Assembly: GCA_020445605.1 (NCBI GenBank)
Contig: JAGRGH010000024.1
Span: 1-53,210, forward strand
Length of the DNA: 53,210 nucleotides
From: Chromatiales bacterium
Lineage (GTDB): Bacteria > Pseudomonadota > Gammaproteobacteria > JAGRGH01
Direction of reading: 5' to 3'
Positions 1 through 8,216 of the stretch are shown here, in pieces. Position 1 is the stretch's first letter; each line of letters opens with the position of its first letter. The notes below the pieces were generated by a model. It worked only from the letters and a program-made list of their open reading frames with translations, did not search any database and was not told the origin of the DNA. A program made the position numbers and the translations under genes.

Positions 1-45
1 CTCATAATCGGCTGGTCGCAGGTTCAAGTCCTGCCGGGCCCACCA
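1..45 (+). tRNA. tRNA-Met (CAT), elongator, 3' part only
   Basis: The window opens inside a tRNA gene. The anticodon loop CTCATAA (1-7) is followed by the 3' anticodon stem TCGGC, a short variable loop, a T arm (stem 18-22 with 30-34, loop TTCAAGT), the acceptor strand CGGGCCC (35-41), discriminator A and an encoded CCA (43-45). The 3' anticodon stem is not the GC-rich stem of initiator tRNA, so this is read as elongator tRNA-Met. The 5' half lies outside the window. Confidence 0.93.
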
Positions 46-147
46 ATCTTCCAAACCGGTCGTCGGGATTCGTGCAAGGTAATTCTGGCCGGTGCGCTCG
101 ATTCGAGGGCCCGCTGAACGCAAGGGAAAGTTGGCGGCATCCTGATA

Positions 148-777
148 CTAAGCCACCTCAGCCAGGGGTGGCAGTTCACCCGACAACCACGAGACCAACG
201 AATCGATTGCGGGCCTATGAACAAAGTTTGGCGCGGCCAGCAACTCCTCGGGAGTCGATGGTTCCGGTCTCCTGCGGCTCTCTTCGATAAAGAGGACCCG
301 CCCCTCATAGTCGATGCTCTCCGCAACCGGCGCTCCGTAAAGGGTTCGAATCCAGGCCTTGAGCAGTCCGAGTCGCTCGGCGTCGTTCGCCACGCGCTCG
401 TCCAGACCGTACATTCGCCACAACGCATCAAGCGACCTGCTTGGCGACTCATCAGGCGGGAACACAGGTTCTGAGGCCTTCCGGATTTCCCGGCGCAGTC
501 GAGACTGGGCCGCTTGGTAGAAAAGCCAGTCGCCTACGAACAGGACGGGCGTGAGCGCGAGCAGCAGCGCGAACCCGGCGATTGTGACCGGAAGGCGAAC
601 GATCTCGGCAGCCCACCGGCGCGGGTTTTTCGTCCACCCGAATCCGAAATCTTTCATCCGGATTACGGGCTCGAATCCCATCCCTCGCTCGCGGAGTTCG
701 GCAAGACGACGGGCGGCCGAGGCCGCGCGAGCTTGGCCTGCGAGTTCGATGCACTTGCGTTCCGTGGCGCTGATCAT
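148..777 (-). CDS. Uncharacterised membrane protein
   Basis: This is a 209-residue protein of unknown function that I do not recognise. It has a basic N-terminal region, one clear hydrophobic stretch (about residues 60-87) likely to be one or two membrane segments, and a charged C-terminal half containing an SRSLDALWRMYGLDERV segment. The start chosen is the ATG at 777. The frame stays open to 909, and an internal Met about 30 residues further in is also possible. No strong Shine-Dalgarno sequence is visible. It lies downstream of the tRNA on the opposite strand and has no informative neighbour. The composition matches real coding sequence here, but a start or call error is possible. Confidence 0.5.
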   Translation of the reverse strand: MISATERKCIELAGQARAASAARRLAELRERGMGFEPVIRMKDFGFGWTKNPRRWAAEIVRLPVTIAGFALLLALTPVLFVGDWLFYQAAQSRLRREIRKASEPVFPPDESPSRSLDALWRMYGLDERVANDAERLGLLKAWIRTLYGAPVAESIDYEGRVLFIEESRRRPEPSTPEELLAAPNFVHRPAIDSLVSWLSGELPPLAEVA

Positions 778-1309
778 CTGGGGTGGGTATCGAGTCCGGC
801 TACCAAGGGATTCTAGCGGCTGTTTCCGCCGAGCGTTTCCGTGGATCAGCCTCGAGACGCCCCAGCAATCGAGCAGCCGGCTTCGAGCCTGCAGATGCCT
901 GGCCGCCACCAGCGCGAGTCCGCGAGAGCACCACGGGTTTTCGTGAGGTTACTTGCTGGTGCGGTTCTCTGCGGGCTGAAGACGCATTCCCTGTGAGAAT
1001 TTTCGTGCTCGACCTCCTGCTACCTATACAGGTCGCGTTTTTTCTGACCAAAGGTAAACATGGCTGTGCGAAACTGTAATAATTTTCAAGCAAAACAATT
1101 GCTTGAAGACTTGTGATCAGGAAAACGCTGCTCCCGGCCACGTAGAACGTTGCAAATGAAAGCGGTAGAAAGCTACGCAACTCATGCCTCGTTGCTCGTT
1201 CGCTTGCACGCACTGCTCCGCCATACGCGGCCAGGATTACGTTTCGAGCGACGGCCAAAATTTCCTTCTGCGAAAAAACGGATTCGTGGTGATCCAGCCC
1301 CGGGCAGCG
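778..1309. other. Gene-free stretch with one inverted repeat
   Basis: No convincing gene is seen between the unknown membrane protein and the EamA gene. Open frames here lack ribosome-binding sites and protein-like composition. The centre (about 1000-1130) is noticeably more AT-rich than its surroundings. It holds a perfect 9-bp inverted repeat TTCAAGCAA / TTGCTTGAA (1085-1093 and 1099-1107) with a 5-base spacer. No T-run follows, so it could be an operator or an RNA hairpin rather than a clear terminator. Confidence 0.5.
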
Positions 1310-1744
1310 CTAGCGCCTTAATGCCAGCACGGCAGCACCCGCGGCTATGAGGCCGATCCCGAGCCACTCGCGTCCGATCGGTCGCTCGCCGAGAAACAGA
1401 AACGCGAACATCGCGACGAAGACGATGCTGAGCTTGTCGATCGGGGCGACCCTCGATGCGTCGCCAATCTTGAGCGCGCGAAAATAGCAGACCCACGAAA
1501 CGCCGGTGGAGACTGCGGACAGCGCGAGGAAAAGCAGGGTTCGACCCGACAGGGTCAGTGGGTTTGTCCATTTGCCCGCCAGCCACACGAATGCGCCGAG
1601 CAACAGCAGGATCAGCACCGTCCGGATCAGGGTCGCGAGGTCCGAGTCGACGCCGTCCAGACCGATCTTGGCGAAGATTGCCGTCAGCGCCGCGAACACG
1701 GCCGACAGCAGTGCCCAATAGAACCATTCCTGCGATGTAGCCAT
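1310..1744 (-). CDS. Small EamA-family membrane transporter
   Basis: This is a 144-residue polytopic protein with about five hydrophobic segments and one EamA-type repeat, including the typical stretch RVAPIDKLSIVFVAMFAFLFLGE. Full-size DMT/EamA transporters carry two such repeats (about 300 residues). Single-repeat members of about 140 residues are a recognised class that presumably dimerise. Substrate is unknown. The ATG at 1744 starts MATSQEW. An open extension upstream is basic, non-hydrophobic and unlikely to be translated. It lies downstream of the tautomerase gene on the same strand. Confidence 0.8.
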   Translation of the reverse strand: MATSQEWFYWALLSAVFAALTAIFAKIGLDGVDSDLATLIRTVLILLLLGAFVWLAGKWTNPLTLSGRTLLFLALSAVSTGVSWVCYFRALKIGDASRVAPIDKLSIVFVAMFAFLFLGERPIGREWLGIGLIAAGAAVLALRR

Positions 1745-1817
1745 GAATCCGATGGCCCTCAGTGTGTCACTGAGATGCCGCGCAGCGGTGGTATGCGCAT
1801 GGCGTCGGCAACGCCTC

Positions 1818-2198
1818 CTAGACGTGAATCTGGCGACCGCCGGCAAAGGCCCAGTTCTCCCAGGTCGTTTCCTTGAACACGACCATGACGTTCTCCGGAT
1901 CGAGATCGCGATCCCGGATCTGCTCCATCAGTACGTCGAGAAACCGTCGCTTGACCTTCACGCTGCGCCCTACCGACCAGAGCACCTCGATGAGGACAAA
2001 GTTCTCATCACGAGCCCCTTGCGCGTCGGGATAGCCCGCGTCGAAACGAAAATCCTCGGGTGCGAGTTCGAGAAAGCGCTGGAACCGGTCGGTTTCGGGT
2101 ACGCCGACTGCGATCAGCGCGGCGTGAACGGAATCCAGAACGGCGGACTTGAACGAAGGGCCCTTGGGTTTCAGGGCGGTGACGGTGATCAGCGGCAT
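1818..2198 (-). CDS. Tautomerase-family protein
   Basis: This 126-residue protein begins MPLITVTAL. After Met removal it would expose Pro1, the catalytic base of the tautomerase superfamily. The length and the C-terminal region (FLDVLMEQIRDRDLDPENVM, then a WENWAFAGG segment) fit the Tautomerase_2 family rather than the roughly 60-residue 4-oxalocrotonate tautomerases. The substrate cannot be deduced. It is the last gene on the minus strand after soxB, separated from it by about 220 bases and a strong hairpin, so it may be transcribed separately. Confidence 0.85.
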   Translation of the reverse strand: MPLITVTALKPKGPSFKSAVLDSVHAALIAVGVPETDRFQRFLELAPEDFRFDAGYPDAQGARDENFVLIEVLWSVGRSVKVKRRFLDVLMEQIRDRDLDPENVMVVFKETTWENWAFAGGRQIHV

Positions 2199-2318
2199 CG
2201 CTACTCCGAGCCGCCCCGAACGGGATGGGGCGCGTGCCCCGTTTTACCAGACTGTCACGCGCGAGGGTATCGGCATCCCGGCGCAGCGCCTGGTTGCGCC
2301 CGGGGCAAAGAACGCGCG

Positions 2319-2351
2319 GCGGCGACCAGGTCTTGGGGCCCTGGTCGCCGC
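2319..2351. other. Strong hairpin between soxB and the tautomerase gene
   Basis: A perfect 12-bp inverted repeat (GCGGCGACCAGG, 2319-2330, with 2340-2351) has a 9-base loop. On the minus strand it follows the soxB stop by about 70 bases and is followed only by a weakly T-rich stretch. It is probably a transcription end or RNA-stabilising stem for the sox transcript. It could equally be a dispersed palindromic repeat. Confidence 0.5.
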
Positions 2352-2418
2352 ACGCGCCAAAACGGTGGTCCGGCGCCGGTCCATGACGCCGCAGTCGACC
2401 ACGCCCTATTTCGACTCT

Positions 2419-4317
2419 TCAGCCAACCTCGCCGGGGTAGTTTTCCAGACCCGGGTCGTCGCTCACGCCAACGAGCTTCGGGTGATTGATCTTTTTTAGA
2501 GTGAACTTCTGAGTCTTGGGGTCACGGTGCCTCAGGATGTAGTCGCGCGTGAGATCCCACAGCAGTCGACCTTCCGGCGTGCGGTTGACCTGCGCCCAGC
2601 CGGCTACCTTGTAGACCTTGTCCGGATCGATCGGCGTTCCGTCATCGAGCCGCGCATCGTGGATGCGTTCGCCCAGTGTTTTGCGCGGGTGGATCGTGTA
2701 GTCGAGCCCACCGACGCGCACCATGTCGCCGCCGGATTGCAGGTACGGGTCCGGATCGAACAGGTTGTCGGCCACGCCTTCGAGTATGTCCAGCAACTGC
2801 TTGCCCGTCAGGTCGGATACATAGGTTTCGGCGTAGGTCATCGAACTCTGGTTGATGACATCGTCCATCGTGATCCACTCGCCCTTCGGCACGGTCGTGC
2901 CCCAGCGTACGCCTGCGGAAAGCGCGCAGTCGGCCTTGTACTCCTCGATCAGTGCATTGCAGAGCACCTGGTCCCAGCTGCCCATGAAGTTGCCGCGTCG
3001 ATAGAGCGTCTGGCCGGCGATGGCGAGTTTCTCGCCTAGGATCTGTTCGAAGGTCTTGCCGTGACGCTCCTTGTTCGTATACAGCGCAGGAACGCGACTC
3101 TCCTTGATCTCCTGGTCGTAGACCTTGCCGCGCATGCGTTTGATGTACGCGGCCATCTCGGGGTCGGCCGGCAGCATGTTCGTGATGACCGGCACCATCC
3201 GGTAGTGAACACCCTTGACCTGACCGCCCTGGATATCCAGGTCCATCACGCCGACGAACTTTGCGTTCGAACCCGCGTTAGTCACGAGGCATTCGTTGCC
3301 ATCGGCATTCTTGACCCGCACCGGCTTCGGCACGCCGTCGTGGGTATGTCCGCCGAACACCGCCGTCAGGCCCGGTACCCGGCTGGCCATCTTGATGTCC
3401 ACGTCCATGCCGTTGTGGGAAAGCAGGACGATGGCGGCGGGCTTCTCCTCGTCGCGAATCTTCTGTGCAAGGTCGATAAGGTCATCCTCGCGCAGGCCGA
3501 AGGACAGATCCGGGAAGAACTCCTGCGGATTGGCATTACCAAGGCGCGGGAACGCCTGACCGATCACCGCGATGCGCGCGCCGCCGACCTCCTTGATCGT
3601 GTACGGGCGGAACGCATGGCCGGTGTCCTCGCTGAACAGCCCAAGGCCGTTGTATTTCTCGACTATGTCCATGTAATCGCCGCCGAACATCGACGACTCT
3701 TTCACGCGCACGTTCTGGCCGACGAAATCGCCCTTGAACAGCGCGACGTTGCTGAGCAGCTGCTCCTGGCTGTAGGTGAACTCCCAGTGGCCGACCATCA
3801 CGTCGACACCCAGAATGTTAGAGGTCTCAACCATGTCCACGCCGCGAGTCCACAGCGAGGTGCCGGAACCCTGCCAGCTGTCGCCGCCGTCGAGCAGCAG
3901 GGTGTTCTGTCGCCCGCCGGCCTGCGCGCGCAGATGTTCGATCAGGGTCTTGAGCTGCGCAAAGCCCCCGGTCGGGCCGTACTTCTTTGCGAGGTTGTCG
4001 AAATCGATATAGGTAAACGCATAGGCCTCCGGACTACCCTCCTTGAAACCCATTTCCTTCATGAACGCCTTGCCGACGATGTGCGGCGGCCGGCCGAAGG
4101 CGTCGCCGACGCCAAGGTTCACGTTCGGTTCACGAAAATAGGTTGGCAGGATCTGGCCGTGCACGTCGGTGAAATGCATCAGGCGCGCCGAGCCTTTCAT
4201 GGGCACGTCGAACAGTTTGTCCAGGCCCTTGCTGGCGGCGAGCGCGAGCTCCGGCACCAGTCCGGCCGCGGTGGCCGCGCCGGCCCACTTGATGAAATCA
4301 CGTCGTTTCATGGTCAT
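2419..4317 (-). CDS. soxB: SoxB, thiosulfohydrolase of the Sox system
   Basis: SoxB is the periplasmic di-manganese hydrolase that releases sulfate from the sulfane-sulfonate bound to the SoxY swinging arm. The 632-residue protein opens with a twin-arginine signal (KRRDFIK, residues 4-10), as expected for Tat-exported SoxB. The metallophosphoesterase core shows D51-x-H53, GGDSWQG (144-150), GHWE (176-179), LSHNG with H301, and GGHTHD (322-327). The C-terminal part matches the 5'-nucleotidase-like capping domain. The ATG at 4317 has an AGGAG 8 bases upstream. A second ATG two codons on is also possible. It follows the rhodanese gene by 125 bases. Its partners SoxY and SoxZ are not encoded in the window. 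Confidence 0.97.
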   Translation of the reverse strand: MTMKRRDFIKWAGAATAAGLVPELALAASKGLDKLFDVPMKGSARLMHFTDVHGQILPTYFREPNVNLGVGDAFGRPPHIVGKAFMKEMGFKEGSPEAYAFTYIDFDNLAKKYGPTGGFAQLKTLIEHLRAQAGGRQNTLLLDGGDSWQGSGTSLWTRGVDMVETSNILGVDVMVGHWEFTYSQEQLLSNVALFKGDFVGQNVRVKESSMFGGDYMDIVEKYNGLGLFSEDTGHAFRPYTIKEVGGARIAVIGQAFPRLGNANPQEFFPDLSFGLREDDLIDLAQKIRDEEKPAAIVLLSHNGMDVDIKMASRVPGLTAVFGGHTHDGVPKPVRVKNADGNECLVTNAGSNAKFVGVMDLDIQGGQVKGVHYRMVPVITNMLPADPEMAAYIKRMRGKVYDQEIKESRVPALYTNKERHGKTFEQILGEKLAIAGQTLYRRGNFMGSWDQVLCNALIEEYKADCALSAGVRWGTTVPKGEWITMDDVINQSSMTYAETYVSDLTGKQLLDILEGVADNLFDPDPYLQSGGDMVRVGGLDYTIHPRKTLGERIHDARLDDGTPIDPDKVYKVAGWAQVNRTPEGRLLWDLTRDYILRHRDPKTQKFTLKKINHPKLVGVSDDPGLENYPGEVG

Positions 4318-4442
4318 GATCGGGTCTCCTCGGGTTCTGTTTCATAGTTGTAGCTCGGCGGTTCAGCCGGCATTCCGTACAGGGGTTCGTTGACGGCAAC
4401 AACCCATGGCTCAGCATCGAAAGTGCAACAGGATGACAGAAT

Positions 4443-4904
4443 CTAGAGCCTGGGGTTGGCAGCGCGCTCGTTGGCCGCCAAACCGCCCTTTGCTTTCCAG
4501 CTGTCGTAGCCACCGGTCAAAACCTTGACGTTGTCGTACCCGGAAAGTTTTAAGGCAAATGCCCCCTGGGCCGAGAGGCTCCCGGTATTGCAATATACAA
4601 GTACGGTCTTGTCTCGCGGCAGTTCTGTCCGGCGTGCGACGAGTTGTCGCCACTCGATGTGCACCGCGCCGGGGATATGATCGTGCGCGAAATCCTCCGG
4701 ACGACGGACGTCGACAACAAAAAGATTCGAATAGTCTGCGGCCGGAATCTGCTCGGGGAGCAGGTTGCCCCCCTGGTATTCGGTGAAGTCGAGCAGTTCG
4801 ATCATCGCGTCTATCACCAGACCGTCCGGCTCGGCCATCGCTGTTCTGGCGCACAGCAGGCTCATAAATGCAACGAGCACCGCCAATTGGATTCGTCTGA
4901 TCAC
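4443..4904 (-). CDS. Periplasmic single-domain rhodanese
   Basis: This is a 153-residue exported sulfurtransferase. It has a signal peptide (about residues 1-24, ending TAMA), then one rhodanese domain with the active-site loop CNTGSLS at Cys105 and the usual DVRRPEDFAHDHIPGA segment. Rhodaneses move sulfane sulfur through a Cys persulfide. Placed between the pentaheme cytochrome gene and soxB, it probably handles sulfane sulfur from thiosulfate in the periplasm, comparable in position to SoxL-type rhodaneses of purple sulfur bacteria. That functional link is inference. Translation appears to start at GTG (4904), with an AAGG about 10 bases upstream. Confidence 0.9.
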   Translation of the reverse strand: MIRRIQLAVLVAFMSLLCARTAMAEPDGLVIDAMIELLDFTEYQGGNLLPEQIPAADYSNLFVVDVRRPEDFAHDHIPGAVHIEWRQLVARRTELPRDKTVLVYCNTGSLSAQGAFALKLSGYDNVKVLTGGYDSWKAKGGLAANERAANPRL

Positions 4905-4965
4905 GGGGATTCTGCCTTCAGTTCAGCCAAATCGATTCCAAAACGCATCCGGCCCTTGTGCCAGA

Positions 4966-6543
4966 TCAATGGCGCGTGCCAGAGGATACGGAGTCTTCGG
5001 CCACGGGCGGGTCGACTTTTTCGCTGATCAGCTCGATCTGTTTGCCGGCAACACGGTACTCGTTGACCTTGTGTTCCATGCGCACGATCGGCACCGCCAC
5101 CTTGCCGTCGCCGAGCAGCTGATCGATGAAATGCTGCGAGGCACTGCGGTAATTCAGCCGCACGTCCACCTTGACCGTGGCGTCCTTCGGCATGGGAAAC
5201 ACGAACCGGTGCAGCGCATGCCCTTTCGGCGGAATGGTGGTGTCCTCGACGAAGTGATTCATTTCCCACGGGTTGTGGGTCGCATTACCGGCAGTATCCA
5301 CCGCCACGGTGCGGAAGATCACGGAACCCTGCTCGATGTCACCGTGCGAGTCGAGACCACCATTTGAGAGCAGCTTCGTACCCCGGCCATCGCGCACGTC
5401 GATCTGCAACCACATCTCACGCACCTGGGTCAGCGAGGTCGGCAGATGGTGACCAGCGGCTACATTGCGCACGTCAACCGCAAGTTCGAGCAACCCGTTG
5501 TCGAGACGGCGCATTGCCAGATCCACCTCGGCCGCATTCTGTAGCCGCTGACGAGCGATGTCGGCGTGTCGGCGGGCCGCCTTGTTATCGGGCTGCAGTG
5601 CCGCGGTAATCACCGCATTGCCACCAACAAATTCATGGTTGTGCACCACCGATCGCTCGGACTTCGCCACGGTGCCGGCCTTGCCACGCAAACGTTCAAC
5701 TTCCTCGGCAAGTTCCTCCGGACGCTTGAGCTCTTTTGCAATCCGGATGGCGGTCTCCACCGGGTTCATGTGGCAGTCCTGACAGACAATGTCGTGCTGC
5801 GCATAGACCGAGCGCTTCCACTCGTCATAGGTGCGCTCGATCGGCATGCCGTTGATCGGGTGATGGATGTTGTGACAGTTCGCGCAAAGGTCCGCACGCG
5901 TGTGCAGCTCGGAATACTGGGTGTCGTGATACGGTGAGACCGCATCCTTCAGCGGGCCGTACTTCGTGTTTCCGGGCGAGATGTTGAACGATGCGTTGCC
6001 GTGTTCCAGCGTGTGCGTGTTCAGAAAGTTCGTGTCGGTCATCTGGTGGCAGACATCGCAACTGACGCCGCGCGTGGCAATTTCGTTCGACGAAACGAAT
6101 TTGCCGCTCTCCTCGTCGAACGACAGGGACTGGGTGATGGTTCCGATCGGCGCGTGGCATGCTCCGCAGTAATACAGCAGCTTGCCGTCCATCGCCTTGT
6201 CGCCCTTCGCCCACTCGGCCTGAAAGATCGGGTCCTTGAACGAAAACGAGTGCATGGAACCCCGCCAGCCCTCGTACTGGCGCGGATGGCAGCCGGCGCA
6301 GACCTCGGGGCTTTCGAAATCCTCGGCGCGCAGGGGGCGGCCCGAGTCGGTCGTGATGTACGACGGCGGGAACGGACGTTCCCGGGTCGGCTCATGATCG
6401 AGGCCCGCACGTTCCTCGACGATGCCCTTGTGTGCAACGGCTGGATCACACATCAGGATGACCGCGGCTGCGAGCAGCGTAAACACGCCGGCCAGCCAGT
6501 ATCGGGCCGCGCAGTTGTCGCTTGGGTGATGCGATTTGATCAT
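4966..6543 (-). CDS. Pentaheme cytochrome c, c554-like family
   Basis: This 525-residue periplasmic protein has an N-terminal hydrophobic signal or anchor (about 15-37) and five CxxCH haem sites: CAGCH (82-86), CGACH (126-130), CDVCH (162-166), CANCH (220-224) and CQDCH (254-258). The spacing resembles the cytochrome c554 family. The C-terminal half has no haem site. It carries the NVAAGHHLPTSL motif and a beta-rich domain common in multihaem cytochromes of this family. Its reaction is unknown: it may pass electrons from sulfur oxidation or act on a sulfur or nitrogen oxyanion. It starts 3 bases after the diheme cytochrome stop, so the two are surely co-transcribed. SD GGAGA lies within the upstream gene. 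Confidence 0.9.
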   Translation of the reverse strand: MIKSHHPSDNCAARYWLAGVFTLLAAAVILMCDPAVAHKGIVEERAGLDHEPTRERPFPPSYITTDSGRPLRAEDFESPEVCAGCHPRQYEGWRGSMHSFSFKDPIFQAEWAKGDKAMDGKLLYYCGACHAPIGTITQSLSFDEESGKFVSSNEIATRGVSCDVCHQMTDTNFLNTHTLEHGNASFNISPGNTKYGPLKDAVSPYHDTQYSELHTRADLCANCHNIHHPINGMPIERTYDEWKRSVYAQHDIVCQDCHMNPVETAIRIAKELKRPEELAEEVERLRGKAGTVAKSERSVVHNHEFVGGNAVITAALQPDNKAARRHADIARQRLQNAAEVDLAMRRLDNGLLELAVDVRNVAAGHHLPTSLTQVREMWLQIDVRDGRGTKLLSNGGLDSHGDIEQGSVIFRTVAVDTAGNATHNPWEMNHFVEDTTIPPKGHALHRFVFPMPKDATVKVDVRLNYRSASQHFIDQLLGDGKVAVPIVRMEHKVNEYRVAGKQIELISEKVDPPVAEDSVSSGTRH

Positions 6544-6546
6544 GGT

Positions 6547-7203
6547 TCAACGTCTCCCGAGCGCCTGAACGTAAGCGGCTGTCGCGCTGATTTCGCGCTC
6601 GTCCATCCGCTCGGCGATGCGACGCATCATTTCCTCGGCGTCGTTGCTGCGCAGGCCACCCTTGAAGGCCGTCAGCATCTTCGCGACATAGTCGGCGCGC
6701 TGGCCGCGCAGGGGCGGGATGGATGGCTCCTTCGGCAATCCGCGCCCGTCGCGACCGTGGCAACCCACGCAGGCGGCGAGTCCGGTGTCAGCGTTGCCAT
6801 GGAAGTAAACGCGTTCACCCTCGGCAATCAGCTTCGCCTGTTCGTCGGGTGGCCCGCCCGCACCCGGCATGAGGCCTGCGTACCAAGCGCCGATGTCCGC
6901 CATGGCCGTGTCGGTCAACGCGGCGGCCATCCCCATCATGATCGGATCGGACCGGCGGCCTTCCTTGAAGGCCCTGAGCTGATTGACCACGTAGGTTTCG
7001 GGCAGGCCCGCGAGATGGGGCGTACCGGGGATGGGACTCATGCCATCCGGGCCGTGGCATCCCGCGCAGGCGGCGGAGGCCGTCCGCCCGGCTTCCGGAT
7101 CCCCGCCGGCCTTCGCAACACCGGCGGGGATGGTGCCGGATACGGCCAATATCACCACAATTGCCCTGGATAACCCTGGCCGTACCGTCCGGATCGTTGG
7201 CAT
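6547..7203 (-). CDS. Diheme cytochrome c, c4/c553-like
   Basis: This 218-residue exported protein has two class I cytochrome domains in tandem, with haem sites CAGCH (46-50) and CVGCH (145-149). Each is followed by the ANDxPxLAG-like segment of c4-type cytochromes (TPHLAGLPETYV and PPLRGQRADYV). The signal peptide is within residues 1-32. Such proteins shuttle electrons in the periplasm, usually to a terminal oxidase. The ATG at 7203 is preferred. An upstream open extension overlaps the preceding cytochrome gene and is arginine- and serine-rich. The gene starts 10 bases after the monoheme cytochrome stop. Confidence 0.92.
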   Translation of the reverse strand: MPTIRTVRPGLSRAIVVILAVSGTIPAGVAKAGGDPEAGRTASAACAGCHGPDGMSPIPGTPHLAGLPETYVVNQLRAFKEGRRSDPIMMGMAAALTDTAMADIGAWYAGLMPGAGGPPDEQAKLIAEGERVYFHGNADTGLAACVGCHGRDGRGLPKEPSIPPLRGQRADYVAKMLTAFKGGLRSNDAEEMMRRIAERMDEREISATAAYVQALGRR

Positions 7204-7213
7204 CGTTCGACGG

Positions 7214-7525
7214 CTACTTGCAGGCCTGGCCGGCATAGAACGCCGCGAGGTTGTCGACATCGGCATCCGACAGGGCCGCAACCATGGCCTTCATCGTGGG
7301 GTCGCCGCGTTCGCCGCTCTTGTAGGCCTTGATCGCCTTGACCAGATAGGCCTCTTTCTGGCCGGCCAGATTCGGATACATCGGCACGTTGCTGACCCCG
7401 GTTGCGCCATGGCAACCGGCACAGGCGCCTGCGCGGGCCTTGCCAGCGGCAGCATCGCCGGCAGTGACATTGCCGGCCGCAAGTGCGACGACGGCGGCGA
7501 GGACGATTTGCTTGCTGATATTCAT
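7214..7525 (-). CDS. Monoheme class I cytochrome c
   Basis: This is a 103-residue protein with a signal peptide (about 1-22) and a single CAGCH haem site (35-39). The segment [27 protein letters not shown] is typical of small soluble c-type cytochromes such as c553/c5, and [10 protein letters not shown] supplies the likely distal Met. It probably carries electrons from SoxXA or the neighbouring multihaem proteins. It is followed after 10 bases by the diheme cytochrome and preceded by the DUF302 gene at 35 bases. Start ATG 7525. Confidence 0.93.
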   Translation of the reverse strand: MNISKQIVLAAVVALAAGNVTAGDAAAGKARAGACAGCHGATGVSNVPMYPNLAGQKEAYLVKAIKAYKSGERGDPTMKAMVAALSDADVDNLAAFYAGQACK

Positions 7526-7560
7526 TTGCACACTCCAGTTGGATCGTTTTGGTGGTGGGT

Positions 7561-8064
7561 CTACAGGTCGCCTGCGGCGCCGGCTTCCATGATGGATTTG
7601 ATGGTGTCGCGAACCTGAACCGCGTTCTTGTGCAGCTCCGGCGACAGATTCGCCGAGGCGATGAACATCTCGAGGTTCATGGTGATCAGCCACGGCTTGC
7701 CGTTCTCATCCTCCAGCAGGGTGATGCGGCAGGGCAGATAGGCCGAGAAGCTCGTGTTGAAGTCGATCATGGTCTTGGCAATTCGCGCATCGCAGAACTG
7801 GAATATCTCGATGCGTTTCGACTCCAGCCCCATGGCCTGAAGCTCCAGGTACAGAGGCTGATGGCCGACCATCTTGAAGTTGAGGTTGTTCGCGCGCAGC
7901 TTCATGGACTGCACGACGTCGTCCATGGTGATGCCGTCTTCAACCGGCATCTTGATCACGGTCTGGTCGATATCGAGCGCGGGCGCACCGCCACGCGCGG
8001 GGTTGATGAACGCCAGCGCCAACGCGGCAATGGCGAGGATTGTCCGGCACGTTGAACTCAGCAT
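7561..8064 (-). CDS. Exported DUF302 protein
   Basis: This 167-residue protein has a signal peptide (about 1-26) followed by a DUF302-type domain. Visible features are a [20 protein letters not shown] stretch, [12 protein letters not shown] and [21 protein letters not shown]302 proteins have no settled function, but they turn up repeatedly near sulfur oxidation genes, from memory. Two Cys residues in the mature part could bind metal or sulfur, which is speculation. Start ATG 8064 has GGAG 8 bases upstream. A weak terminator-like hairpin (8110-8133) lies between it and soxA. Confidence 0.82.
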   Translation of the reverse strand: MLSSTCRTILAIAALALAFINPARGGAPALDIDQTVIKMPVEDGITMDDVVQSMKLRANNLNFKMVGHQPLYLELQAMGLESKRIEIFQFCDARIAKTMIDFNTSFSAYLPCRITLLEDENGKPWLITMNLEMFIASANLSPELHKNAVQVRDTIKSIMEAGAAGDL

Positions 8065-8109
8065 CTGCTGTTCTCCGCTTTGATGATTAACGTTGTTGCA
8101 CACCGCGCC

Positions 8110-8133
8110 AAAAAAAGGCGGGCATCCCTGCCC
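8110..8133 (-). terminator. Weak terminator-like hairpin between soxA and the DUF302 gene
   Basis: On the minus strand a 5-bp stem GGGCA / TGCCC (8129-8133 with 8120-8124, loop 8125-8128) is followed by GCC and then seven T residues (8116-8110). The short stem and the 3-base gap before the T-run make it a weak terminator at best. It could lower expression of the cytochrome genes relative to soxXA. A second GC-rich stem (8192-8198 with 8203-8209) sits just after the soxA stop without a minus-strand T-run. Confidence 0.4.
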
Positions 8134-8216
8134 TAGCTGGAGTATCACAATCCGTGTTGGCGCAAGAGTGAAGTGAACCCAACCAAGGGTTCGCCGCCCC
8201 CCGGCGGCGTTTTGCC

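Noticed and set aside
800-1258. 152-codon minus-strand frame in the first gene-free stretch
   Set aside because: It overlaps the unknown membrane protein's upstream region, has one chance hydrophobic patch, and shows no ribosome-binding site or family pattern.
8192-8213. GC-rich stem followed by four T on the plus strand, as a terminator
   Set aside because: No plus-strand gene precedes it. On the transcribed minus strand it has no T-run, so it is noted only as a stem after soxA.
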